64,000 nucleotides of DNA, taken from SKVR01 sp964453995. Lineage in GTDB: Bacteria; Bacteroidota; Bacteroidia; Bacteroidales; UBA7960. Under the pieces are notes generated by a model that saw nothing but the letters and a program-made list of their open reading frames with translations, searched no databases and was not told the origin of the DNA. The stretch covers positions 29,357 to 93,356 of the forward strand of contig CAYVQC010000009.1 of assembly GCA_964453995.1 (NCBI GenBank), read 5' to 3'. The translations under genes and the position numbers were made by a program. The first letter of the stretch is position 1, and every line of letters starts with the position of its first letter. Shown here in pieces: positions 17,228 to 25,134 of this stretch.

Positions 17228-17737
17228 CTACTCAATCACCACCATTACTTTTTTGGCTTCCACGGTATCGCCCTCTTTTACCCTGATGTCTTTCACCACG
17301 CCCTCTTTTTTAGCTTTAAATTCGCTTTCCATTTTCATGGCCGAAAAAATTACCAGTGTTTGTCCGGCCTCGATAGTATCTCCTATGTTTACGGGGATCT
17401 TCACTACTTTGCCCGGGATGGGTGCCACAACAGTATTTTCTGCATCATCATCACCGCCTTTCATTCGAGCGGCCTGGTATTTGGATTCAGCATCAATAAT
17501 CTCAGCCTCATATGACTTGTTGTAGGTGTTGATGGTGTATTTCTTTACATTTTCACCGGGGATCAATTCGATGTTATAAGAATTATGATCGTGGATCATA
17601 GAAAAAATGCCTGGGTTTACTTTTTCAAAGTCAAGGTTGTATTCTTTTTCATCTACCCTGATCCTTACATGCGAGCCATCCCACTGGAGCAATTGTACTT
17701 TTGCGGTTCGGCCATTTACTTTCACTTCGTACGACAT
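17228..17737 (-). CDS. Biotin carboxyl carrier subunit
   Basis: A 169-residue protein with the biotinyl domain at its C-terminus (about residues 100-169). The canonical SAMKMESEF places the biotinylated lysine at residue 135, with APIPGKVV marking the first strand. The N-terminal ~90 residues form a separate domain that probably docks on the carboxyltransferase, replacing the BT domain found in fused propionyl-CoA carboxylase alpha subunits; a short Gly/Asp-rich linker joins the two. It lies 12 bases downstream of the biotin carboxylase gene and 155 bases before the carboxyltransferase gene. Confidence 0.92.
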   Translation of the reverse strand: MSYEVKVNGRTAKVQLLQWDGSHVRIRVDEKEYNLDFEKVNPGIFSMIHDHNSYNIELIPGENVKKYTINTYNKSYEAEIIDAESKYQAARMKGGDDDAENTVVAPIPGKVVKIPVNIGDTIEAGQTLVIFSAMKMESEFKAKKEGVVKDIRVKEGDTVEAKKVMVVIE

Positions 17738-17749
17738 AGTTTTTTCCTT

Positions 17750-19258
17750 TTAGAGTTTCAACACACTTCTGATTCTGCTATAGTCTTTCCAGTTGTTCTT
17801 CAGTGCGGTCATTTCTTTGGGTGAAGCTTTGCGAATGCGGTAATGGTATTCCAGGAATGCTGCAATAATCACCATATCTTCGCAGCCATCGTCGCAGGGC
17901 TGATGGTTCTTCATCAGGTGCTTCATATTTTCATCGATGAAATGGGTAGTGTAGTTTCCCTTGACAAAATCGGGTGCAGTCATTATGTTTTCAAGAAAAA
18001 CCAGTGAATTTTTCACCCCTGCAATTTTAAACTCCTGCAGTGCTCTGATGGTACGTTCAATGGCATCGGCACGATCGCGACCCCATACGATGAGTTTGGC
18101 AATAAGCGGGTCGTAATAGATAGGAATTTCAAAACCTTCATAAATATATCCATCCACTCTAACCCCTACGCCATAGGGAATGGTAATGTGAGTAACCTTT
18201 CCCGGGGCAGGCATAAAATTATTGGAAGCATCCTCAGCATATACCCGGCATTCTATGGCATGTCCGTTTTGTTTGAGTTCTTCCTGTTTCAGGGTAAGTT
18301 GCTTGCCTGAAGCAATATTGATCTGTTCCTTTACCAGATCGACGCCTACCACCCTTTCGGTAATGGGGTGTTCTACCTGCAGGCGGGTGTTCATTTCCAG
18401 GAAATAGTAATTGAGGCTGTTGTCAACGATAAACTCTATTGTGCCGGCCCCTTCGTAGTTTACGGCTTTTGCAGCTGCCACCGCGGCCTGGCCCATTTTT
18501 TCCCTTATTTCAGGAGTGAGGATGGGAGAGGGGGTTTCCTCGATAATCTTTTGATGGCGTCGTTGTACTGAGCATTCGCGTTCAAAAAGATGGATTACAT
18601 TGCCATGCTGATCTGCCAGGATTTGAAACTCAATGTGATGAGGCGACTCAATATATTTTTCAATATATACGGCATCATCGCCAAAGGCAGATTTGGCCTC
18701 AGAGCGCGCCGCCCTGACAGAGCTTTTGATATCTGCCTCTTTTTTTACTAGCCTCATGCCCTTGCCTCCACCCCCGGCCGATGCTTTCACCATTACTGGC
18801 AGGCCAACCTTCCTGACCGTCGCGATGGCTTCTGCTTCAGAAGAAATGGCGGATTCTGTTCCGGGAACTACCGGCACTCCTGCTGCGATCATGGTTTTTC
18901 GGGCAGTAATCTTGTCTCCCATTTGTGAAATGGCGTAGGGTTTAGGACCTATGAATATAATTCCTGCGTCCTGGCATTTTTGCGAAAAGGTTGCATTCTC
19001 CGATAAAAACCCGTAACCCGGATGGATAGCATCAGCCTTGCTGGCTTTTGCAACCTCCAGGATTTTTTCCATGTGGAGATATGATTCTGCTGAGGGGGAG
19101 GGGCCTATGTGGTAGGCTTCGTCGGCATAGAGTACATGCATTGCTTTACGGTCGGCATCTGAATACACGGCAACCGTAATGATGCCCATCTCGCGGCACG
19201 ATCGCATAATCCTTACTGCTATCTCGCCGCGGTTGGCAACCAAAACTTTTTTTATCAT
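17750..19258 (-). CDS. Biotin carboxylase subunit
   Basis: A 502-residue ATP-grasp enzyme that carboxylates biotin using ATP and bicarbonate. VLVANRGEIAVRI opens it, with HPGYGFLSEN, the ATP-binding loop ASAGGGGKGMRLV, ERECSVQRRHQK, EMNTRLQVEHPITE and the biotin-carboxylase C-domain downstream. It is some 50 residues longer than E. coli AccC, as expected for carboxylases of the propionyl-CoA type. The reading frame is open to 19393, but the ATG at 19258 gives the standard N-terminus, so the upstream 45 codons are rejected. First gene of the three-gene carboxylase unit; divergent from the Trx-TrxR gene. Confidence 0.94.
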   Translation of the reverse strand: MIKKVLVANRGEIAVRIMRSCREMGIITVAVYSDADRKAMHVLYADEAYHIGPSPSAESYLHMEKILEVAKASKADAIHPGYGFLSENATFSQKCQDAGIIFIGPKPYAISQMGDKITARKTMIAAGVPVVPGTESAISSEAEAIATVRKVGLPVMVKASAGGGGKGMRLVKKEADIKSSVRAARSEAKSAFGDDAVYIEKYIESPHHIEFQILADQHGNVIHLFERECSVQRRHQKIIEETPSPILTPEIREKMGQAAVAAAKAVNYEGAGTIEFIVDNSLNYYFLEMNTRLQVEHPITERVVGVDLVKEQINIASGKQLTLKQEELKQNGHAIECRVYAEDASNNFMPAPGKVTHITIPYGVGVRVDGYIYEGFEIPIYYDPLIAKLIVWGRDRADAIERTIRALQEFKIAGVKNSLVFLENIMTAPDFVKGNYTTHFIDENMKHLMKNHQPCDDGCEDMVIIAAFLEYHYRIRKASPKEMTALKNNWKDYSRIRSVLKL

Positions 19259-19508
19259 AGCCTGATTTTTTGGTTTTTTTCTTGAACCTTCCTGTAAATA
19301 TAAAAAACATCGTCCAGAAAAAAGAGAAAAAAATGGGACTGGTTGATGTTTATGTGTGTTTGGTATTGAATTTATAACTTCTTTAAATGACAAGTTCCGG
19401 TGTTTTGTTCGATTTCAGCATGACATTTTTTATGACATTTTGTCGCAAAAAGACTTTGGCAACTTCTTTGATATTAGCACGCATCTAAATAAATAGATAT
19501 AACTTAGA

Positions 19509-19539
19509 TTGTAATCAACCCGGCTTTGTTTTAACTTTG
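19509..19539 (+). promoter_or_regulatory. Promoter of the Trx-TrxR fusion gene
   Basis: TTG at 19509-19511, 20 bases, then TAACTTTG at 19532-19539, about 32 bases before the ATG. Upstream in the same 313-base divergent gap lie two copies of ATGACATTTT (19420-19429 and 19432-19441), the second running into the palindrome GACATTTTGTC; these could be a regulator site. Confidence 0.65.
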
Positions 19540-19571
19540 TAAAAAAAGCCTTATCGTAAAAAAGCACAGAT

Positions 19572-20849
19572 ATGTTAACAGAGATCAAACAACAAGATTT
19601 TGAAAAAGAATTGCAAGCACATGAAAACCTGGTGCTGGATTTTTATTCTACCGAATGCCCCCCATGTGAAGCTTTGGCGCCCAAATTTGAGAGCCTTGCC
19701 AGCCATTATGGCGATGATATTCATTTCGCAAAGATGTTTCGCCAGGGCAACCGCGAGCTGGCCGAAAAATTAGGTGTTAAATCCTCGCCTACTCTTATTT
19801 TTTTCAAAAACGGACAAGAAACCGGTGAGCGACTGATTGGAGGAATAAAGAAATCGGATATCGTAAAAAATCTTGATGCCCTGCTTCCTGAAGCAAGAGT
19901 AGCAGAAATAAAAAAGAATATAAAACCGGTAGTAACAAATACCGATGTAATTGTGCTGGGGGCAGGTCCAGGGGGAATGGCCGCAGGAATTTACCTGGCG
20001 CAGGCAAAAATTGACACCATTCTGATAGACCAGGCACTACCCGGCGGACAGGTAACTACTACCCACCAGGTATCAAATTATCCAGGCTTTATTGAACCCC
20101 AAAAAGGATTTATGCTCTCTCACTATATGTCAGAACAGGCCAAGGCAGCCGGTGTTCAGTTCAAGGTGGCGGTAGATGTAAACAAGGTAGATCTTACCAA
20201 AAAGGAAGTAGTTATTGATGGGTATGAAACCATCAAAGCCAAAAAGATTATTATTTCTACCGGTGCCTCACCCCGTTATCTGCACATTGACGGAGAAAAA
20301 GAATATTATGGAAAGGGAATATCCTACTGTGCCACCTGCGATGCCAAATACTACCACGATAAAGAAGTAGTCATCATCGGAGGGGGGAATACAGCCGTGG
20401 AAGAATCGGAGTTTATTTCCAAATTTGCTTCAAAGATCACTATGGTTCAGCAATTGCCTCAACTTACGGCCAACAAGGCTGCCCAGGAACGGTGCTACGC
20501 TGATCCTAAAATTGATGTTTTGCTGGAGCATGAGCCCCGGGGATTTTATAAAAACGGCTCTGATAAGATGCTGGTAAAGATAGAGGATCTGAAAACCGGA
20601 CAAGTTAAAGACCTTGAGACCGATGGTGTATTTGTTTTTGTGGGAATGAAGCCCAATACTGATTTTGTGAATGAAACCATTGAAACAGATGCCTGGGGCT
20701 ACCTTAAGGTGGATGATGAAATGCGCACCAGTATTCCCGGTGTATATGCCGTTGGAGATGTTATCAGCAAAAAATACCGCCAGATTACCACGGCTGTTGG
20801 CGACGGTACCATAGCATCTATTGCCTGTGCCAAAGAGATCGATAACTAA
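19572..20849 (+). CDS. Thioredoxin-thioredoxin reductase fusion protein
   Basis: A 425-residue fusion. Residues 1-110 are a thioredoxin domain with the active site Cys29-Pro-Pro-Cys32 and the cis-Pro loop SSPTL (71-75). From about residue 125 comes a flavin-dependent, low-molecular-weight thioredoxin reductase: FAD motif GAGPGG (130-135), redox site CATC (Cys253, Cys256), NADPH motif GGGNTA (270-275) and the C-terminal VYAVGDV FAD motif. Electrons pass NADPH to FAD to CATC and plausibly to the attached thioredoxin. The order is the reverse of the TrxR-Trx fusion of Mycobacterium leprae, and CPPC replaces the usual CGPC. It is transcribed from its own promoter and converges on rlmH. Confidence 0.93.
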   Translation: MLTEIKQQDFEKELQAHENLVLDFYSTECPPCEALAPKFESLASHYGDDIHFAKMFRQGNRELAEKLGVKSSPTLIFFKNGQETGERLIGGIKKSDIVKNLDALLPEARVAEIKKNIKPVVTNTDVIVLGAGPGGMAAGIYLAQAKIDTILIDQALPGGQVTTTHQVSNYPGFIEPQKGFMLSHYMSEQAKAAGVQFKVAVDVNKVDLTKKEVVIDGYETIKAKKIIISTGASPRYLHIDGEKEYYGKGISYCATCDAKYYHDKEVVIIGGGNTAVEESEFISKFASKITMVQQLPQLTANKAAQERCYADPKIDVLLEHEPRGFYKNGSDKMLVKIEDLKTGQVKDLETDGVFVFVGMKPNTDFVNETIETDAWGYLKVDDEMRTSIPGVYAVGDVISKKYRQITTAVGDGTIASIACAKEIDN

Positions 20850-20866
20850 ACTGCGCTCTAAACAGC

Positions 20867-21340
20867 TTATTCGTTGTGGTAATTTTCGCCCCGCAGAATG
20901 GTAAAAGCCCGGTAAAGTTGTTCTGTAAAAAACAGCCGCACCATTTGGTGAGAAAAGGTCATTCGTGAAAGGGATATGGTGAAATTGGCTTTTTGCCTGA
21001 GTTCATTGCCAAACCCCCATGCCCCGCCTACCACAAAAGCCATTTCACGGGTACCGGCATTCATACGCTTTTGAAGGAATTCAGCAAACTCAACCGAGCT
21101 GAATTCCTTTCCTTTTTCATCCAGCAATACAATGCAGTCAGTCTTTTCTAGTTGCTTAAGCAGGATTTCACCTTCTTTTTGTTTTACCAGTTCAGGAGGC
21201 ATTCCCGCAGTTTTTTTTATAGCCGGTAATTCTTTCACTTCAAAGGAAGTATAATGGCGAAGTCGCTTCAGGTAAAGTTCGGTGCCCTGGCGCAGGTAGG
21301 CTTCTTCTGTTTTTCCTATGGTTAGCAGATTGATCTTCAT
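20867..21340 (-). CDS. rlmH: 23S rRNA (pseudouridine-1915-N3)-methyltransferase RlmH
   Basis: A 157-residue SPOUT methyltransferase that acts on helix 69 of 23S rRNA in the assembled ribosome. MKINLLTIGKT at the start, LLDEKGKEFSS, FVVGGAWGFG and the C-terminal LSRMTFSHQMVRLFFTEQLY with the final YHNE are all family hallmarks, and the length is standard. It converges on the Trx-TrxR gene with 17 bases between stops, and is divergent from the DUF4783 gene. Confidence 0.96.
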   Translation of the reverse strand: MKINLLTIGKTEEAYLRQGTELYLKRLRHYTSFEVKELPAIKKTAGMPPELVKQKEGEILLKQLEKTDCIVLLDEKGKEFSSVEFAEFLQKRMNAGTREMAFVVGGAWGFGNELRQKANFTISLSRMTFSHQMVRLFFTEQLYRAFTILRGENYHNE

Positions 21341-21517
21341 GAGCCGAAAATAACGGTTTTATCGGTAAGTTAACGCAAAAAAAATGTACCTTTATCCCTC
21401 TCTACACCCAATCACAGAAAATATTTACAGGGAAGCGAAAAAATAACTACGATTGGTTTGGTTTTTGAAAGAAAGGAATGATTTTGTTATGCAGTTGACA
21501 AAAAATTGATTTTCACC

Positions 21518-21934
21518 ATGAATAAAAAAATTTTCAGGATATTCACAGTCCTTTTGTTTCTTGGTTTTACTACACTGCTCATTGGCGCACCTGGACAAAA
21601 TGGGGATGCAGCAAGGCAGGTAACAGAAGCACTGAACAAAGGCAATGCCCGCGATGTGGCACAACATTTCGGTTCCACGGTCGATTTGAAGCTTCCCGGT
21701 AACGAGGGAACCTACAGCCGAAACCAGGCTGAACTGATACTGAGGAATTTTTTCTCTGCGAATAGCGCAGGTTCTTTCTCGCTGCAGCACCAAGGGAAGC
21801 CATCTCGTGACGGGTCCGTTTATGTGATCGGAACCTACATAGCAAAAAATGGCACCTCTTTCCGTACCTATTTTCTTCTTAAAAAGATTTCAGATAAAAT
21901 GGTGCTTCATTTGCTGCAAATGGAAGAGCAGTAA
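21518..21934 (+). CDS. DUF4783 family exported protein
   Basis: A 138-residue secreted protein. An N-terminal signal (MNKKIFRIFTVLLFLGFTTL) is followed by a compact NTF2-like alpha/beta domain: an ALNKGNARDVAQHF helix and strands ending in FLLKKISDKMVLHLLQMEE. This matches DUF4783, a Bacteroidota-restricted family of unknown role. The frame opens at a TTG (21506); the ATG at 21518 starts the signal peptide. A strong terminator follows, so it is monocistronic. Confidence 0.75.
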   Translation: MNKKIFRIFTVLLFLGFTTLLIGAPGQNGDAARQVTEALNKGNARDVAQHFGSTVDLKLPGNEGTYSRNQAELILRNFFSANSAGSFSLQHQGKPSRDGSVYVIGTYIAKNGTSFRTYFLLKKISDKMVLHLLQMEEQ

Positions 21935-21966
21935 ATTTCTTCTCCCATCTTTAAAAGCTTTAAAAG

Positions 21967-22008
21967 AAAAAGGCTGATTTCTTGCGCAAAAGGAAGTCAG
22001 CCTTTTTT
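21967..22008 (+). terminator. Terminator of the DUF4783 gene
   Basis: AAAAAGGCTGA pairs with TCAGCCTTTTTT, and the stem continues inward with TTTCTT/AGGAAG-type pairs. It starts 32 bases after the stop. The rest of the 380-base gap to the next gene contains only TATTTTTG at 22268-22275, a -7 box candidate for the permease gene. Confidence 0.85.
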
Positions 22009-22314
22009 GCGAAAACGCATTTGCGGAAGGCAGAATGGGGTTTCTGGTAGTGCACGGGTTTTAATAATCGTCAGGTACAGCCCGTACCGATGCTCTTTTT
22101 CTCTCTGGTCAAATCCCAGGCGGCGTTTTATTTGGATATGCCCCAAAGATTGCCCTTTAAAGGAATACACAAAATAATTCGATGCATTGCAGAGGAAAGC
22201 TGGGGGCTTTTCATATTTAATGTGGATTGGAAATTTTGATTTTCTTTCTGTGTTTCGCAATAAACCGTATTTTTGACCTGCAAGAAAAACAAGGTTTAAA
22301 CTTTCGGAGAAGCT

Positions 22315-24111
22315 ATGTTTACCTTAGAAATCATCATCGTACTGGTTGTGCTGGTGTTGGCATTAATCATGTTTGCCAGTGAAAAATTTTCTGTTGATGT
22401 AGTTGCCTTGCTCATCATGGCTATCCTCATCGTAACGGGTATTGTAAGCCCACAGGAGGGGGTTGCGGGGTTTAGCAATTCGGCAACGGTTACGGTTGCA
22501 GCCATGTTTATTCTCAGCGCAGCATTGTTTAAATCGGGAGCTGTACTTGGGCTGGGGAATAAACTGGCAAGTCTTTTTCAGAAAAATTTCTGGTTGGCCA
22601 TAATCGCCACTATGATGGCAGTGGGATTGGTGTCGGCCTTTATCAATAATACACCGGTAGTGGCCATCTTCATTCCTATCATGGCAGGGGCCGCGGCTAA
22701 GTCAGGGCACAGCCTTGGCAAAATGCTCATGCCATTATCTTTTGCCTCTATGTTTGGCGGACTGTGTACCCTTATCGGAACATCAACCAATATTCTCGTT
22801 AGTGGTATAGCGTCTGAGCATGATCTTGAGCCTTTTGCCATGTTTGAAATGACAAAAATGGGACTTATTTTTTTTGGAGCGGGTCTTATTTATATGGTGG
22901 TTATTGGTATCAGACTTATACCCAAAAGGGGCAATGGGGAGGGTCTTGTGCAAAAGTTTGGTATGGGCGAATATCTTACCGAGATCGTATTAGGCGAAAA
23001 TGCCGGGTCTGTAGGATTGAAAATAAAAGACAGTCCGCTTACCAAAAAACTTGATATCGATATCCTGGAAATAAACCGCAAAGGGCAGCGTTTTTTTATG
23101 CCGGGTGCACAGATGGTACTGGAAAAGGGGGATATCCTGAAAGTGCGATGCGACCTTGAAAAGATAAAAACACTGATGGAAAGAGAAGGGGTTCAGCTCA
23201 AAACCAGAGAAAAGTTTGCCGACCAGGATCTTGAAGATGATAATGTTGTTTTGGTGGAGGCCATTATTGCTCCCAACAGTGAGTTTGAAGGCAAAACGGT
23301 AAAGCAGATATCTTTCCGCCAGAAATACGGAGCTACGGTGCTTGCCATAAGACACCGGGGAGAAATTATGCGCGATAAAGTTGCAACCACTGTACTCCGT
23401 TCCGGCGATACATTGCTTATTGAAGCTGAGCGGTCCAAGCTGGATATGCTTCGCGAATTGGAATTACACGGGCGAAATACGTTTTTGATTGTGAATGAGG
23501 TTGGTTTTGAAAAATTTAAAACCAACAAAATAATCTATGTGGTTGGCACTATACTGGGTATTGTTGCCCTGGCAGCTTTCAATGTTATGCCCATCATGGT
23601 GGCAGCTCTCCTGGGTTGTTTGTTTCTTATCCTCACCAATTCTATTACCATGGAAGAGGCATACCGTGCTATCGACTGGAAGGTGATCTTCCTGCTGGCA
23701 GGCGCCATGAGCCTGGGTATTGCCATGGACAATAGCGGTGCGGCCGTGTTACTTTCAGGATTGCTCATTGAAGGTGCCGGTACCCTGGGACCCACTGCCG
23801 TTATTTCAATCCTTTACCTGATAACAGTAATCCTGACAAGTGTAATGAGCAACAATGCCAGCGCTGTGCTTTTGGCACCCATTGCTATTGCCGGGGCCAA
23901 TTCCATTGAGGTTGACCCCCGGCCATTCCTGATGGCCATTACCTTTGCTGCTTCTTCAAGCTTTATGACCCCCATTGGCTATCAGACCAATACAATGATT
24001 TATGGACCGGGAAGATACAAGTTTGCTGACTTTGTTAAAGTTGGTGCGCCGCTCAATCTTATTTTCTGGATTATTGCTACTTTTTTGATCCCGGTATTTT
24101 TTCCATTTTAA
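22315..24111 (+). CDS. SLC13/DASS-type permease with two TrkA-C domains
   Basis: A 598-residue membrane transporter. Helices occupy residues about 1-205 and 400-598; between them sit two TrkA-C (RCK-C) regulatory domains (about 215-300 and 305-385). The SNT-like segments FINNTPVVAIFIP and LIGTSTNILVSG in the first half and SNNASAVLLAPIA and TPIGYQTNTMIYGPG in the second are the inverted-repeat signatures of the divalent anion:sodium symporter family. Likely substrates are sulfate, dicarboxylates or another anion; the sequence does not decide. An MscS channel gene follows 11 bases later, so the two are probably co-transcribed. Confidence 0.88.
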   Translation: MFTLEIIIVLVVLVLALIMFASEKFSVDVVALLIMAILIVTGIVSPQEGVAGFSNSATVTVAAMFILSAALFKSGAVLGLGNKLASLFQKNFWLAIIATMMAVGLVSAFINNTPVVAIFIPIMAGAAAKSGHSLGKMLMPLSFASMFGGLCTLIGTSTNILVSGIASEHDLEPFAMFEMTKMGLIFFGAGLIYMVVIGIRLIPKRGNGEGLVQKFGMGEYLTEIVLGENAGSVGLKIKDSPLTKKLDIDILEINRKGQRFFMPGAQMVLEKGDILKVRCDLEKIKTLMEREGVQLKTREKFADQDLEDDNVVLVEAIIAPNSEFEGKTVKQISFRQKYGATVLAIRHRGEIMRDKVATTVLRSGDTLLIEAERSKLDMLRELELHGRNTFLIVNEVGFEKFKTNKIIYVVGTILGIVALAAFNVMPIMVAALLGCLFLILTNSITMEEAYRAIDWKVIFLLAGAMSLGIAMDNSGAAVLLSGLLIEGAGTLGPTAVISILYLITVILTSVMSNNASAVLLAPIAIAGANSIEVDPRPFLMAITFAASSSFMTPIGYQTNTMIYGPGRYKFADFVKVGAPLNLIFWIIATFLIPVFFPF

Positions 24112-24122
24112 TACTATTTGTT

Positions 24123-25028
24123 ATGATGGACTACCTGAAAAACATTTATGAATCAATTAGGGGGCTCTTGAGATATCCTTTATTTCCCCTTGGCGAAACC
24201 GACGTCACCTTTTCTATTATTCTTTACCTGGTGTTTACCATTGGCCTGTTATTTTTCCTCTCTGCCAAATTCAAAAACCTGTTGCAAAACAAAATCCTTC
24301 TTCGCTATAGCGTAGAACTTGGGGTAAGGCAGGCCATCAGCGCCATTGTCAGATATGTAATTCTCATCATAGGATTGATTGTGATCATCCAAACAGCCGG
24401 AATTGATCTTAGCTTCTTAACCGTTTTGGCAGGGGCCCTCGGGGTGGGTATCGGCTTTGGCTTGCAAAGCGTTACCAATAATTTTGTGAGCGGGATTGTA
24501 ATCCTGTTTGAGCGACCCATAAAGGTGGGCGACCGCATTGAACTTACCAACCAGGCCGGAAAAACCATCAATGGTGATGTGGTGAGCATCTCCGGCAGAG
24601 CCACCACGGTGATTACCAACGACAATATTGCCATCATTGTACCAAATTCCAACCTGGTTACCTCGGAGGTGATCAACTGGAGTTATAACGACCGCAGGGT
24701 GAGGTTTAATTTTTCTGTGGGGGTTCATTATAAGGAGGATCCGTTGTTCGTGAAGAAATTATTGCTCGAGGTGGCCGAAGAAAATGATGGTGTGCTCATC
24801 AATCCGGCACCCGACGTGCTCTTTGATGAGTTTGCCGACAGCTCACTTATTTTTATCCTGCGCATATGGACCTCAAAATACATCCAGAAGCCGGGCGTGC
24901 TAAAAAGCCAGCTTTTCTTTAGCATCCACCAGAAGTTTAAAGAAAACAACATCGAGATACCCTATCCTCAAAGAGACCTGCATTTCAGGAGCGATTTCAG
25001 GGAGCAACAGCAAGGCAAAAACAGCTAG
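24123..25028 (+). CDS. MscS family mechanosensitive channel
   Basis: A 301-residue small-conductance channel. Three membrane helices (residues about 25-45, 70-92 and 96-118) are followed by the MscS beta domain. The pore-lining third helix is seen as AGALGVGIGFGLQSVTNNFVSG, rich in Gly/Ala as in E. coli MscS, then FERPIKVGDRIEL and the VPNSNLVTSEVINWS block. It opens under membrane tension to release solutes. The gene starts 11 bases after the SLC13 permease, suggesting coupling of anion uptake with pressure relief. Confidence 0.92.
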   Translation: MMDYLKNIYESIRGLLRYPLFPLGETDVTFSIILYLVFTIGLLFFLSAKFKNLLQNKILLRYSVELGVRQAISAIVRYVILIIGLIVIIQTAGIDLSFLTVLAGALGVGIGFGLQSVTNNFVSGIVILFERPIKVGDRIELTNQAGKTINGDVVSISGRATTVITNDNIAIIVPNSNLVTSEVINWSYNDRRVRFNFSVGVHYKEDPLFVKKLLLEVAEENDGVLINPAPDVLFDEFADSSLIFILRIWTSKYIQKPGVLKSQLFFSIHQKFKENNIEIPYPQRDLHFRSDFREQQQGKNS

Positions 25029-25134
25029 ATTTATAACGCATAGATGCATTTTCGTGGGTTAATATTTTCATGCCGGCACTTCGCAATTTTTCGTAATTTG
25101 GCCGAATTTTAAAAGAAGTATAAAAACAGATAAC

